Under the pieces are notes generated by a model that was not told where the DNA came from, ran no database searches, and saw only the letters and a list, made by a program, of their open reading frames with translations. 64,000 nucleotides of DNA from Streptomyces longispororuber (lineage in GTDB: Bacteria; Actinomycetota; Actinomycetes; Streptomycetales; Streptomycetaceae). A program made the translations under genes and the position numbers. The stretch is taken from positions 33,659 through 97,658 of the forward strand of contig NZ_JAMOLN010000006.1 of assembly GCF_024448165.1 (NCBI RefSeq), given 5' to 3'. Below are positions 34,918-44,077 of this stretch, piece by piece. The stretch's first letter is position 1; each line of letters begins with the position of its first letter.

Positions 34918-37900
34918 TTAGGGGTTGAGGTTGATCGTGAACGTGGACGTCGTGTTGCGCACGTCCACCGCGTTGTCACCCAGCTTCAGGTTGTGGAAGG
35001 TGACCTCACCGACCGCCGGGCCCTGGCCCGACTCCGGCATCTCGTTCGCCCAGACCCCGAAGCCGGACTTCGCGTCGTACGCGTCGCCGCTCTTGTGCGC
35101 TCCGGTGATCGTGACGTCCGTCAGGATCGTGTCCTTGATCGGGAACTGGGGCTGACCCCCTACGTAGTTGGTCTGGAACATGATCCCGCTGTACGTCGGG
35201 TCGACGATGTCGACGTCGTTGACGCGGATCCCCTGGAACACCTTGGACGCCGAGAACATCCAGATGCCCGGGAACGTCTGCCCGTTCCAGAAGTGGCCGC
35301 CGGAGCGGACGATCGACGTGTTCTCCAGCGTGGTCGGCGCCGTGCCGAAGCCGTTCATCGGATACCCGAAGTCGAGGGAGCTGATGGTGACCCCGGAGTA
35401 GACGAGCGTGTCCGCGATCAGGATGTTGCGGAACGTGTTGTCGTACCCGCCGTAGACCGCGATCCCGGCCGCCCGCCACGTCAGCAGCGACGTCAGGTTC
35501 TCGTACACGTTGTTCTTCTCGTCCGCGCCGCCCGCGTCGATCGCCGAGAACAGCGCGAAGCTGTCGTCGCCGGTCGCCCGCGACTCGTTGTTGACGACGT
35601 GGTTGTCCGTCGAGCCGTTCGTCATGTTGACGCCGTCGGCGAACGTGTCCCGGATCCGGGAGTTCTTGATGGTGACGCTGTCGGTGTTCGCGCCCCAGTA
35701 CAGGCAGACCGTGTGCTCGTTCCACACGTCGTCGATGGTCATGTTCGCGACGTTGGAGAAGTCGAACACCTTGCCCGGGCCGTCGATCCGCGACGTGTAG
35801 TTCCCGAAGAAGGAGAAGTGCGCGAACGTCGACCCGTTCGCACTGGCCTCCGCCCGGAAACCCGCGTCCGTGTTCTCCTGCGACGACGGCGTGTGGAACC
35901 GGGTGAACCACGGACCGGCGCCGACGACCTTCACCGCCTTCCCGTACACCTGGAACTTGTTCGACGTCTCGTAGTCACCGGCCGGCAGATACACGCCGAC
36001 GAGCTTGCCCGTCGTGTCCATCCGCACCTTGTCGAGCGCGTCCTGCACGGCCTGGTGCGAGAAGCCGGTCGGCACGGCGTACGCCGCCGGGTCCGGGTTG
36101 GGCAGCTCGGTGGCCTCCTCCAGGTTCACGAAGTCGATGGCGTACGTGGAGTCGTTCGCCGCGTCCTTCTGCAGCCGGACCTTGCTGCCCTGCGGCACCG
36201 TCGTGCCCAGCAGCAGATTCGCCTCGTCGTAGATGTGGCGCGGCGCGCCCGCGCTCGGCGAGTTCCCCGGGCCCGTCTCCGAGCCGTACAGCCAGGCGTA
36301 CTTCGACGTCAGGTCGACGGCCTTGAGGAACTTTCCGTCGACGTACACGTTGAGCGTCGAGTTCTTGCCCCCGCCACCCGCCGCGTCCGGCATCGAGAAG
36401 CGCGTGACGAGCGTGTTCGTCGGCGCCTTGGTGGTGAACTCGACGTAGCTGCCGGTCGATTCGAGCGTCACGGCTTTGCGGCCCGACGCCTCGCCCGCGA
36501 GATCACCGACGGTGCGGTTCGGGCCGACGACCTTCGCGCCGCCGCCGACCGTGCCGTCCTCCGCCTCGTACATGTCGTACGGCATGCTCGCGCCGCGGCC
36601 GACGAACAGCGGCTGCGACGACGTGTTGTTGGCGCGCTTGACCGGCAGCTCGTTGCCGTCGTCGGCGATCACGGTCTTCACCGTGAACTTGCCCTTGCCC
36701 GCCGTCCACGTGCCCAGCTTGACCGGCGCCGTGGTGTCACCGGCCGCGATCGCCCCGTCGTACGAGCCGGTGAGCGTCTTCACGACCGTGCCGCCGGAGT
36801 CGGCGACGGTGAGCGTGATGCCGTGGCCGCCGCCCGAACTCGCCTGGTTGCCCTGGTTCTTGAGGGCGACCGAGAAGGAGACCTGGTCGCCCTCGGCCGG
36901 CGCGCTCGGCGACCAGGACACCGGGGACGCGACCAGGTCGGCGCTCGTGACCGGCTTGACGACGAGACCCGTCGGGCTGGTGTAGGCGTTGTTGGCCTCG
37001 TCGCGCTCGACGACCAGACCGCTCGGGTCGACGACCGCCCCGACCTGGTACGTGCCCGCCTCGTGCGCCCCGACGTCCGCGCTGACGGTCGCCGTGGCCC
37101 CCGCCGCGAGCGCGCCCACGGAGCCCGAGCCGACCTTCTGCGCACCGAGCGTGAAGTCCAGATCGGTCGCGTCGGCCGCCTCCGTGCCCGCGTTGCGCAC
37201 GGTCGCCGACAGCGTGATCCGGTCCGACTCGACCGGCGCGTCGGGCTTCGACGTGATGCCGGTGACCTGGAGGTCAGGGTTCGGCGCCGGCTCGCCCAGC
37301 ACCTGGAACTCGGCCAACTGGCCCGCCGGAGCGCCCGAGTTGGCGGTGACGACGAGGCGGACGTCCGCGACGCGTGCCGTCACCGGGACGGTCACCTTGT
37401 TCCCGCTCGCCGGGTCGAAGGCGTACTCCTTCGCCGCGACCAGCGTCGTGAAGCCCGACGCCTTCTGCTCGCGCCCCTGCACCTCGATCTTCTGGGTGCG
37501 GGCCGACCACGCGGCGTCCGGGTTCAGCTTCAGGACGAGCGAGGAGACGTCCGCGTTCGCGCCCAGCTTCACGGTCAGGGTGTTCGGGTAGCTGCCCGCG
37601 CCGCCCTCCCAGTAGGTGCTCGTGTCGTCGTCCACCGCGTTCGCCGCGACGTACGTGAAGACCGAGGACGACGCGGCGGCCGGCTTGCCCGCCGCGAGGT
37701 TCGCCGACTCGGTCGTGGAACCGTTGCGGGTCACCGAGTTGCTGCTCGACGACTGGTTGCCCGCCGCGTCCTTCGCGCGCACGGTGTACGTCACCGTCGC
37801 CGACGCGGGCTGGGTGTCGGTGTACGAAGTGACGTCCCCCGCGACGGACTTGAGCAGGGTGCCTCCGGCATAGACGTCGTATGCGGTGACCTTCACGTTG

Positions 37901-39234
37901 TCGGTCGACGCCTGCCAGGTCAGCTTCACCTGGCCCTTGACCGCCTCCGTGAAGGCGAGGTTCCCGGGCGCCGTCGGTGCCTGCGTGTCACCCGAATCGC
38001 CCTTGCGGGTCACCGTGTTGCTGTTGGCGGACTGGTTCCCGGCCGCGTCCTTGGCGCGCACGTAGTACGTGAGCGTCGCCGACGCGGGCTGGGTGTCGGT
38101 GTAGGTGAGGGTGCCGCCGTCGACCGACGCGCGCAGCTGTCCGTCGGCGTAGACGTCGTAGCCGGTGACCTCGACGTTGTCGGTCGCCGCCTGCCAGGTC
38201 AGCTTGATCTGTCCGGTCGCGGGCTCGATGTAGGCGAGACCGCCGGGTGCGGACGGGGCCTCGGTGTCGCCGGTCGTCGGCCCGTACACCTCCAGCTCGC
38301 CGAGCTGGCCCGCCTTCTGCACGCTGTTCGCGGTCACAAGGATCCGCACGTACCGGGTCGTCACCGTGTCGAACGACAGCGTCTGCGCCTGCTGCCCCGA
38401 AGCGCTGAACTCGTACGCCTTGGACGCGGCCAGGTCCGTGAAGTCCGTGCCGTTCGTGCTGCCCCGCAGCGTGAGCGTCTGCGTCCTGGTCTCCCAGCCG
38501 GAGGGCAGCCGCAGGACCACCCGGTTCACCCGCACCGACGCGCCCAGGTCGACCTGCACCCACTGTGGCAGGGCGTCGTTCTTGCTCTCCCAGTAGCTCG
38601 CCGGGTCGCCGTCACCGGCGTTCGCCGCCGTGTACGTCTGGGTCGTGGAGCTCGCCGTGAACGCCTTGCCGCGGGCCAGGTTCACCGACGACTCGGCGGC
38701 GCCGTGCACCTCCAGCTCCGCCAACTGGGCCGCCTGCCAGGCGGTGTTGGCGCTCACCACGACCCGTACGAAGCGGGTCTGCGCCGCCGCGAACGACACG
38801 GTCACCGTGTTGCCCGAGCCGGGCGAGAAGGCGTAGGACGCCGACGACTTGAGCGTGTCGAACGAGGTCCCGTCTGCGCTGCCCTGCACGGACAGCGTCT
38901 GGTTGCGGCTCTCCCACGAGCCGGGGAGCCGTAGCACCACCTCGTCCACGCGAGCCGTCGCGCCCAGGTCGACCTGCACCCACTGCGGCAGGTCGGAGCC
39001 CGAACTCTCCCAGTACGACGAGGCGTTGCCGTCGGCGACGTTCGCCGCCCCGTACCCGTCCTTCGCGCTGCTCGCCTTCGCGGTCGCGCCCGCCGCGAGG
39101 TTCGGTCCGCCCGCGGCCCGCGCGCCGCCGACGCCCGGCAGGCCGAGGAACGCGAGGGCGAGCGCCAGCAGAACGACCGAGAGGCCGCGCCACCCGCCTC
39201 TCGCCCCGGCTCTGTGCACGCACTGTCCCAGCAT
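34918..39234 (-). CDS. Secreted multidomain GH87-like alpha-1,3-glucanase/mycodextranase
   Basis: A 1438-residue exported protein. Signal peptide ~1-41 (GLPGVGGARAAG). Then two F5/8C discoidin domains (~45-185, ~190-325; NVADGNASSYWES, DLPQWVQVDLGA), two FN3 (~330-505; LTWQAATDNVEVTGYDVY), a third discoidin-like module (~515-660), two CARDB-like repeats (~665-880), a CBM6/35-like module (MYEAEDGTVGGGAKVVG), and a C-terminal right-handed beta-helix (~1040-1438) with DGVNMTNGSTDNHVVNNESR and ATGDDSFALFSA. That region resembles GH87 enzymes of Bacillus and Paenibacillus, which hydrolyse fungal alpha-1,3-glucan. The ATG at 39234 follows GAGGAGAG. Pectate-lyase-like beta-helix enzymes are the alternative. 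Confidence 0.7.
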   Translation of the reverse strand: MLGQCVHRAGARGGWRGLSVVLLALALAFLGLPGVGGARAAGGPNLAAGATAKASSAKDGYGAANVADGNASSYWESSGSDLPQWVQVDLGATARVDEVVLRLPGSWESRNQTLSVQGSADGTSFDTLKSSASYAFSPGSGNTVTVSFAAAQTRFVRVVVSANTAWQAAQLAELEVHGAAESSVNLARGKAFTASSTTQTYTAANAGDGDPASYWESKNDALPQWVQVDLGASVRVNRVVLRLPSGWETRTQTLTLRGSTNGTDFTDLAASKAYEFSASGQQAQTLSFDTVTTRYVRILVTANSVQKAGQLGELEVYGPTTGDTEAPSAPGGLAYIEPATGQIKLTWQAATDNVEVTGYDVYADGQLRASVDGGTLTYTDTQPASATLTYYVRAKDAAGNQSANSNTVTRKGDSGDTQAPTAPGNLAFTEAVKGQVKLTWQASTDNVKVTAYDVYAGGTLLKSVAGDVTSYTDTQPASATVTYTVRAKDAAGNQSSSSNSVTRNGSTTESANLAAGKPAAASSSVFTYVAANAVDDDTSTYWEGGAGSYPNTLTVKLGANADVSSLVLKLNPDAAWSARTQKIEVQGREQKASGFTTLVAAKEYAFDPASGNKVTVPVTARVADVRLVVTANSGAPAGQLAEFQVLGEPAPNPDLQVTGITSKPDAPVESDRITLSATVRNAGTEAADATDLDFTLGAQKVGSGSVGALAAGATATVSADVGAHEAGTYQVGAVVDPSGLVVERDEANNAYTSPTGLVVKPVTSADLVASPVSWSPSAPAEGDQVSFSVALKNQGNQASSGGGHGITLTVADSGGTVVKTLTGSYDGAIAAGDTTAPVKLGTWTAGKGKFTVKTVIADDGNELPVKRANNTSSQPLFVGRGASMPYDMYEAEDGTVGGGAKVVGPNRTVGDLAGEASGRKAVTLESTGSYVEFTTKAPTNTLVTRFSMPDAAGGGGKNSTLNVYVDGKFLKAVDLTSKYAWLYGSETGPGNSPSAGAPRHIYDEANLLLGTTVPQGSKVRLQKDAANDSTYAIDFVNLEEATELPNPDPAAYAVPTGFSHQAVQDALDKVRMDTTGKLVGVYLPAGDYETSNKFQVYGKAVKVVGAGPWFTRFHTPSSQENTDAGFRAEASANGSTFAHFSFFGNYTSRIDGPGKVFDFSNVANMTIDDVWNEHTVCLYWGANTDSVTIKNSRIRDTFADGVNMTNGSTDNHVVNNESRATGDDSFALFSAIDAGGADEKNNVYENLTSLLTWRAAGIAVYGGYDNTFRNILIADTLVYSGVTISSLDFGYPMNGFGTAPTTLENTSIVRSGGHFWNGQTFPGIWMFSASKVFQGIRVNDVDIVDPTYSGIMFQTNYVGGQPQFPIKDTILTDVTITGAHKSGDAYDAKSGFGVWANEMPESGQGPAVGEVTFHNLKLGDNAVDVRNTTSTFTINLNP

Positions 39235-39348
39235 CTTCTCTCCTCATAGAGTCGTCTTCTTGCGTTCAGTTGTTGGAGAATTGCAGAGCGGTGTTGGGGA
39301 GTCCACCGTTTGAACAGAGGTAGTTGCGATGGGGGAGAATCGGCGACC

Positions 39349-40146
39349 ATGGTCCACGCACAGGCGGCCGACGGCGCCGCGCTCCACTACCAACTCCGCG
39401 GCAGCGGCGCCCCGTTGCTGCTCCTGGCCGGTCAGTCCAACAGCCACCGCTGGTGGGACCCGGTACGGGAGCGCTTCGAAGCGGCCTTCACCACCGTCGT
39501 CATGGACTGGCGCGGCACCGGCGCGAGCGACGCCCCGGACACGGACACCTACAGCACCGAGAACTTCGCCCGCGACGCCGTCGCCGTCCTCGACCACGCC
39601 GGGATCGACCGCGCCCACGTCTACGGCACCTCGATGGGCGGCCGCGTCGCCCAGTGGCTCGCCGCCGACCATGCCGCACGCGTCGACCGCCTCGTCCTCG
39701 GCTGTACCTCACCCGGCGCGCCGCACGGCATCGAGCGCGGCCCCGACGTCCGCAGGGCCCTCGCCGACCCGGACCCGAAGGTCTCCCGTGCCGCGCTCCT
39801 CGACCTGATGTACACGCCCGCGTACGTCGCCGCGCACCCCGGCCCGTTCCCCACCCTCGGCGACCCGGCCATGCCCGCGCACGCCCGCCGCCGTCACCTG
39901 CGCGCCAGCGCCCGCCACGACGCCTGGGACGCACTGCCCCGCATCACCGCCCCGACCCTCGTCGTGCACGGCACCGACGACGCGTTCAACCCCACCGCGA
40001 ACGCCCCGCTCCTCACCACCCGCATCCCGGCCGCCCGCACCCTCCTCATCCCCAACGGCCGCCACGCCTACTTCGAGGAGTTCGCCGACGAGGCGACGCC
40101 CCCGGTCCTCGACTTCCTGAACGCACGGACGGAGACACCCGGGTGA
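39349..40146 (+). CDS. Alpha/beta hydrolase
   Basis: A 265-residue cytoplasmic hydrolase. The oxyanion region is LLLLAGQSNSHRWWDPVRER; the nucleophile elbow is VYGTSMGGRVAQWLAADHAA (G-x-S-x-G); the acid is in TLVVHGTDDAFNPTANAP; and the His is in LIPNGRHAYFEEFADEA. The fold and length fit esterases, lactonases or haloalkane-type enzymes; the substrate is not visible. The ATG at 39349 is used. Its stop overlaps the GTG of a short following frame. Confidence 0.9.
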   Translation: MVHAQAADGAALHYQLRGSGAPLLLLAGQSNSHRWWDPVRERFEAAFTTVVMDWRGTGASDAPDTDTYSTENFARDAVAVLDHAGIDRAHVYGTSMGGRVAQWLAADHAARVDRLVLGCTSPGAPHGIERGPDVRRALADPDPKVSRAALLDLMYTPAYVAAHPGPFPTLGDPAMPAHARRRHLRASARHDAWDALPRITAPTLVVHGTDDAFNPTANAPLLTTRIPAARTLLIPNGRHAYFEEFADEATPPVLDFLNARTETPG

Positions 40147-40295
40147 CCGAGACCACCGACTTGGCCGAGTACCGGGAACAGGCCGTAGGGGAAGGTCTCC
40201 TGCTCACCGCGCGACGGCTGCGGCGCCGGCTCGACGGCCATGGCGGCCGGCTACCCGGGCCTCGCCAGGCTGCTGCGCGTCGCCGAACTCCGTAG
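40143..40295 (+). CDS. Short ORF after the hydrolase, possibly a gene remnant
   Basis: A 50-codon frame beginning VTETTDLAEYREQAVGEG, overlapping the hydrolase stop codon by 4 bases (GTGA). The start looks like a genuine coupled gene, but codon bias fades after ~25 residues and it ends within an Arg-rich stretch. A second frame at about 40240-40311 could encode GYPGLARLLRVAELRRLPFA, as if one gene had been frameshifted. I read it as the decayed start of a coupled gene. Confidence 0.3.
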   Translation: MTETTDLAEYREQAVGEGLLLTARRLRRRLDGHGGRLPGPRQAAARRRTP

Positions 40296-40333
40296 GCTGC
40301 CGTTCGCCTGAACCCGACGGAGGAACCAGAACG

Positions 40334-40828
40334 ATGCCCGCTGCCCGTATCACCTTTGCCGATGTCCTGGCCGCCGCCGCCCCGGACGCGACCGGAGCCC
40401 TGTGGCGCCTGGAGGGCGCGGCCCGCCAGCTCGACGCCAACGTCATCCGGCTGCGGCCCGGCGCCCACGGCGACGCGTACATGGAGACCGAACTCGACGT
40501 CCTGCTCGTCGTCGTCGAGGGGCACGGCACGCTCCACCGGGCCGGTACCGACGAGGAGTTGGCCCCGGGCACCCTCGCCTTCGTGCCGCGCGGCGAACGG
40601 CGCGCGGTCAGTGCCGGCGAGGACGGACTGGTCTATGTGACCGCGCATCGCCGCCGGCCCGGCATGACCATCCGGCGGGCCGAGACGGCGGTGCGGGCGG
40701 AGGGCGGGGAGGCGCCCTGTCTGCTGCCACGGGTCTGCGCGGAGTGCGGCCGGGCCGCCGAGGACGCCTCCGCGCTGTTCTGCGGACGGTGTGGAGAGCG
40801 CTTGCCGGAGACAGAGATCCGGCCTTAG
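40334..40828 (+). CDS. Cupin with C-terminal zinc-ribbon
   Basis: A 164-residue protein. Residues ~20-110 form a single cupin barrel (DANVIRLRPGAHGDAYMETE, VVVEGHGTLHRAGTDEELAP, GTLAFVPRGERRAV); the last ~30 have two CxxC knuckles (VCAECGRAAED, FCGRCGERLP) for a zinc ribbon. The cupin lacks most classical metal ligands, so it is probably a sensor or binding module. A GGAGGAACC site precedes the ATG at 40334. The combination suggests a small adaptor or redox-responsive protein; function unknown. Confidence 0.75.
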   Translation: MPAARITFADVLAAAAPDATGALWRLEGAARQLDANVIRLRPGAHGDAYMETELDVLLVVVEGHGTLHRAGTDEELAPGTLAFVPRGERRAVSAGEDGLVYVTAHRRRPGMTIRRAETAVRAEGGEAPCLLPRVCAECGRAAEDASALFCGRCGERLPETEIRP

Positions 40829-41049
40829 TTGCGTCGAACGGATCACGCCAGACGGCCGTTTCCGTTCCCCGGCCGCGGCCTGCCGCAAGGGTCTTGACGC
40901 TTCCCTTCCGTCACATCTCGCCACTGATTCAACACACAAGGTTACCGAAACATGGGGGTGCGGGATGAAGTCCCGGTCGCCGCACGGCAGACTCCGGGGC
41001 ACGGCGGCCGACCACTCCCAGTCGACCGCCCGGGGAGGGAAGCACCACC

Positions 41050-41084
41050 GGGGAGCCTGCGCGTGTGGGGCGCGCGGGCTCCCC
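41050..41084. terminator. Strong hairpin between convergent cupin and GH16 genes
   Basis: GGGGAGCCTGCGCG (41050-41063) pairs with CGCGCGGGCTCCCC (41071-41084), 14 bp with one G-T pair and a 7-base loop. It lies 13 bp beyond the end of the GH16 gene and should stop that operon; the cupin transcript reads into it from the other side. The rest of 40829-41049 holds no gene that I can support. Confidence 0.8.
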
Positions 41085-41097
41085 TCCTGCCGGCGGA

Positions 41098-42519
41098 TCA
41101 GGACGACGGCACGGTGTCCTCGAAGGCGGTGCCCGCCGACCGGTAGGCGGTCACCTTCGCTGCCACCTGCGCCGGGGTGAGCACCTGGTCCTTGACGTGC
41201 AGGACGTAGTCGACCTGCTGGTCATAGGCGCGCGGGGTGGTGCTCGTGAGGCCCGCCAGGTCGATCAGCCACTGGTTGAAATTGATCGACATCGGCCGCT
41301 CGGGGAGGTACGCGGCGTCGTGCGTGCCGAACAGCTGCCCGTCGATGTAGTAGCGGATCGAGCTGTCGTCGATGGTGAGCACCAGGTCGTGCCAGCCCGC
41401 GTAGCTCTGCCGGCTCTCCGTGTGCTGGTTGACGGCCTGCCACGGGTCCGGGTTGTAGGTCTCCCAGGACGTCGTGTACAGGATGTTCGAGGGCTCGCCC
41501 CAGCCGCCGTTGGGCAGGTACTCGAAGTCGTACTCGGCGTAGTCGTCGGCCATCGGCGCCTTGAGGTCGTTGATGGTGAAGAACGTCTGCACCAGGTGGT
41601 CGCCGTCGGGGCCGCTCTTCGGCGCGTCCGCGAACTTCACGCGCGCCGCGTACGTCCCGTTCCTGAACTTGGTCGCCTTGGTGAGGACCTCGGTCTGCTT
41701 CGTGCTCTCCCCGGTGCCGGCCGTCGACGTCTCCAGGTTCATCACGGAGTTGCCGGACACGGTCGGGAAGGTCACGTTCTGCGGCGCCCAGGTCGCGCCC
41801 GGCACCCCGGGGCCGCCGGAGTTCGACCGGACGCTCCAGCCGTTGGCCGCGATCTTCGGGTCGTTGTACGAGGTGTAGTCGAAGTCGTCGAAGAGCGTCG
41901 CTCCGTCGGCGGGCGGATCGGTCGGGTCCGTGGGATCGGTCGGGTCGGTGGGGTCGTTGCCCTCGGGCGCCGTGCCCCAGACCGTGGCGCCGTCGAGCTG
42001 CGCGGTCACCTTCGACCAGTTCGCGTACGCCGTCTGCGTCGCGCTGAACGAGTAGTCGTCGGCCTGGTTCAGCGACTGCCAGTCGGCCCGGTGGAAGCGC
42101 AGTTGCAGATCGCCGGAGTCGGCGCCCGCCGCGAGCGATCCCGCTCCGGACGTGAAGCCGATCTCCAGGTAGCGGTCGGCGGTGGCGGTCGGGTGGGCGA
42201 GCGTCCCGAACGTGCCCGTGACGTTGGCGCAGCCCTTCACCGCCCACGAGCAGGCGAAGCGGTAACTCGGGTTGCCCGTGTCGGACTTGAAGTAGTAGCG
42301 GACCTTGACCCCGCTGAGCGGCACGCTCGCCGTGCCGGTGTTGCGCACCTTCAGCCAGGGCTCCGCCTGGTCGCTGCCGGTGCTGCCCGCGTGGTACTCG
42401 ACGGCCAGGTCTCCGGCGGCCGCAGCGGCGCTCGACGGCACGCCGACGAGACCCGCGCAGGCGAGTGCCGCCGCGGCGACGGCACACGTCGTGGACCTGG
42501 TCAGGATCGTCCTTCTCAT
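41098..42519 (-). CDS. Secreted CBM3-GH16-like beta-glucanase
   Basis: A 473-residue exported enzyme. Signal peptide ~1-35; a CBM3 module ~37-185 (LAVEYHAGSTGSDQAEPWLK, VKVRYYFKSDTGN) that binds cellulose or chitin; a (DPT)n linker at ~190-207; and a GH16-like domain ~210-473 with the catalytic signature ADDYAEYDFEYLPNG (E-x-D-x-E) and a jelly-roll ending in TTPRAYDQQVDYVLHVKD. GH16 enzymes cut beta-1,3 or mixed glucans; exact specificity is open. The ATG at 42519 overlaps the GH20 stop (ATGA), so it is the last gene of the sugar-import operon, unusual for a secreted enzyme. Confidence 0.82.
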   Translation of the reverse strand: MRRTILTRSTTCAVAAAALACAGLVGVPSSAAAAAGDLAVEYHAGSTGSDQAEPWLKVRNTGTASVPLSGVKVRYYFKSDTGNPSYRFACSWAVKGCANVTGTFGTLAHPTATADRYLEIGFTSGAGSLAAGADSGDLQLRFHRADWQSLNQADDYSFSATQTAYANWSKVTAQLDGATVWGTAPEGNDPTDPTDPTDPTDPPADGATLFDDFDYTSYNDPKIAANGWSVRSNSGGPGVPGATWAPQNVTFPTVSGNSVMNLETSTAGTGESTKQTEVLTKATKFRNGTYAARVKFADAPKSGPDGDHLVQTFFTINDLKAPMADDYAEYDFEYLPNGGWGEPSNILYTTSWETYNPDPWQAVNQHTESRQSYAGWHDLVLTIDDSSIRYYIDGQLFGTHDAAYLPERPMSINFNQWLIDLAGLTSTTPRAYDQQVDYVLHVKDQVLTPAQVAAKVTAYRSAGTAFEDTVPSS

Positions 42520-44066
42520 GGCAGTTCCTTTCCGGAACGGTGGGGGATGGGGACGTACGGGTCGAGCGGCCCGTGCCGCACGCCGAGCGCGGCGAGGCGC
42601 GCGGCGTGCGCGTCGAGCCGGTCACGGAAGTGCGGCCAGGACGGTGAGCCGTGCCAGGCGCGGTCGGCCAGTGCGCACAGGCGCGGGAAGACCATGTGGT
42701 CGACGTGCTCGGGTGTGCTGACGTACTCGGTCCACAAGTGGGCCTGCACGCCGAGGAGTTCACCGGTGGTGCCGGTGGCTGCGGGCGGTTCGTGCTCGTG
42801 CACCGCGCGCAGGTCGACCAGGACGCCGGACTGCGCCGGCGGCTCGTCGGGGGCGGGTGACTGCGGATAGTCGAGATACGTCGACCGGTGCTGGCAGCTG
42901 ATCACGGAGTGGCCCCGCTTCAGGGCCATGCGGGTGTGCTCGGGCTCGCGCCACGTCATCAGCGTGAAGTCGGCGGGCAGCCCGTCGCCCGTCTCCGCCC
43001 ACGCCACGGGGGTCCGGCCGCGCTCGACGAGGTGCGCGCCGATCCGGCCCAGGAACCAGTCCCGCAGCGCGGCGGTATCCGGAAGCCCCTCGGCGGCGGC
43101 CCGCTCCCGTGCGGCCGGGCTCGCCGCCCACTCCGTGGTGGGGCACTCGTCGCCGCCGATGTGCACGTACGGCGCGGGGAAGACGTCCATGACCTCGTCG
43201 AGGACGGTCCGGCAGAAGTCGAGCACCGGTTCGTGCACCCCGAGCACGGTGTCGCACACGCCCCAGCGCGACCACACGTCGAGCCGCCGCCCCGGTACGG
43301 TGCCGAGCTCCGGGTAGGCGGCGATCGCGGCCCGTACGTGTCCCGGCATCTCGATCTCCGGCACGACGGTGACGCCGCGCGCCGCCGCGTACGCGACGAG
43401 CCCGGTCAACTCCTCGCGGGTGTAAGCCCCTTGGTGCGGGACCGGTTCGGCGCGCCGGCCGCCCACCTCCGTCAGGAGCGGATACGCGGCCACCGGCATC
43501 CGCCAGCCCTGGTCGTCGGTGAGGTGCAGGTGCAGCACGTTCAGCTTGTGCAGGGCGAGCAGGTCGACGTACCGGCGCAGGACGCCGACCGGCTGGAAGT
43601 GCCGTGCCACGTCGAGCATGAACCCGCGCCAGCCGTGCCGGGGCACGTCACTGATCTCGGCGCACGGCAGCCGCCACGGGACGTCCGGCTGCGGGGTGCC
43701 CGACAGGGCGGCGACGGGCAGCAGTTGACGGATCGTCTGGACGCCGCGGAGCAGCCCCGTCAGGTGTGCGGCGCGCAGCAGCACCGCGTCGGGGCCGACC
43801 GTCAGGCCGTAGCCCTCCTCGCCCAGACCGCCGAGGTCAGGATCGAGCGCGAGCACGAAAGGACCGTCGGAGGCGGGTGACAGGGGCAGCCCCGTGGCCG
43901 GGGCCAGCAGGGTGCGGAGCAGATCGGCGGCGGGCCCGGCGCCCGGTGACACCCGGACGGTGGTGTCCGCGTCCAGGGTGAAGTGGCCCGGGCGGTAGGA
44001 GAGGTGAGTGGGCAGGGGGACCAGCGGGGGCCGGTGTGCGGACACGGTGGATCTCCAGGTTTCCAT
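42516..44066 (-). CDS. Cytoplasmic beta-N-acetylhexosaminidase (GH20)
   Basis: A 516-residue enzyme that releases terminal GlcNAc/GalNAc. The substrate-assisted catalytic pair is Asp306-Glu307 in YVHIGGDECPTTEW; other marks are RHGWRGFMLDVARHFQPV, LNVLHLHLTDDQGWRMPV and VVPEIEMPGHVRAA. It has no signal peptide, so it works inside the cell on imported oligosaccharides, as DasD-like enzymes do on chitobiose. It follows the second permease by 11 bp and overlaps the GH16 start. The ATG at 44066 is used; a GTG at 44048 is possible. Confidence 0.93.
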   Translation of the reverse strand: METWRSTVSAHRPPLVPLPTHLSYRPGHFTLDADTTVRVSPGAGPAADLLRTLLAPATGLPLSPASDGPFVLALDPDLGGLGEEGYGLTVGPDAVLLRAAHLTGLLRGVQTIRQLLPVAALSGTPQPDVPWRLPCAEISDVPRHGWRGFMLDVARHFQPVGVLRRYVDLLALHKLNVLHLHLTDDQGWRMPVAAYPLLTEVGGRRAEPVPHQGAYTREELTGLVAYAAARGVTVVPEIEMPGHVRAAIAAYPELGTVPGRRLDVWSRWGVCDTVLGVHEPVLDFCRTVLDEVMDVFPAPYVHIGGDECPTTEWAASPAARERAAAEGLPDTAALRDWFLGRIGAHLVERGRTPVAWAETGDGLPADFTLMTWREPEHTRMALKRGHSVISCQHRSTYLDYPQSPAPDEPPAQSGVLVDLRAVHEHEPPAATGTTGELLGVQAHLWTEYVSTPEHVDHMVFPRLCALADRAWHGSPSWPHFRDRLDAHAARLAALGVRHGPLDPYVPIPHRSGKELP

Positions 44067-44077
44067 GGGGAGCGGGC

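Noticed and set aside
34852..38934. A 1360-codon plus-strand frame opposite the GH87-like gene
   Set aside because: It is Arg/Val-rich without domains, while the minus strand shows a signal peptide and repeated modules.
41890..41950. Short tandem DNA repeats inside the GH16 gene
   Set aside because: They encode the Asp-Pro-Thr linker between CBM3 and catalytic domain, so coding explains them.
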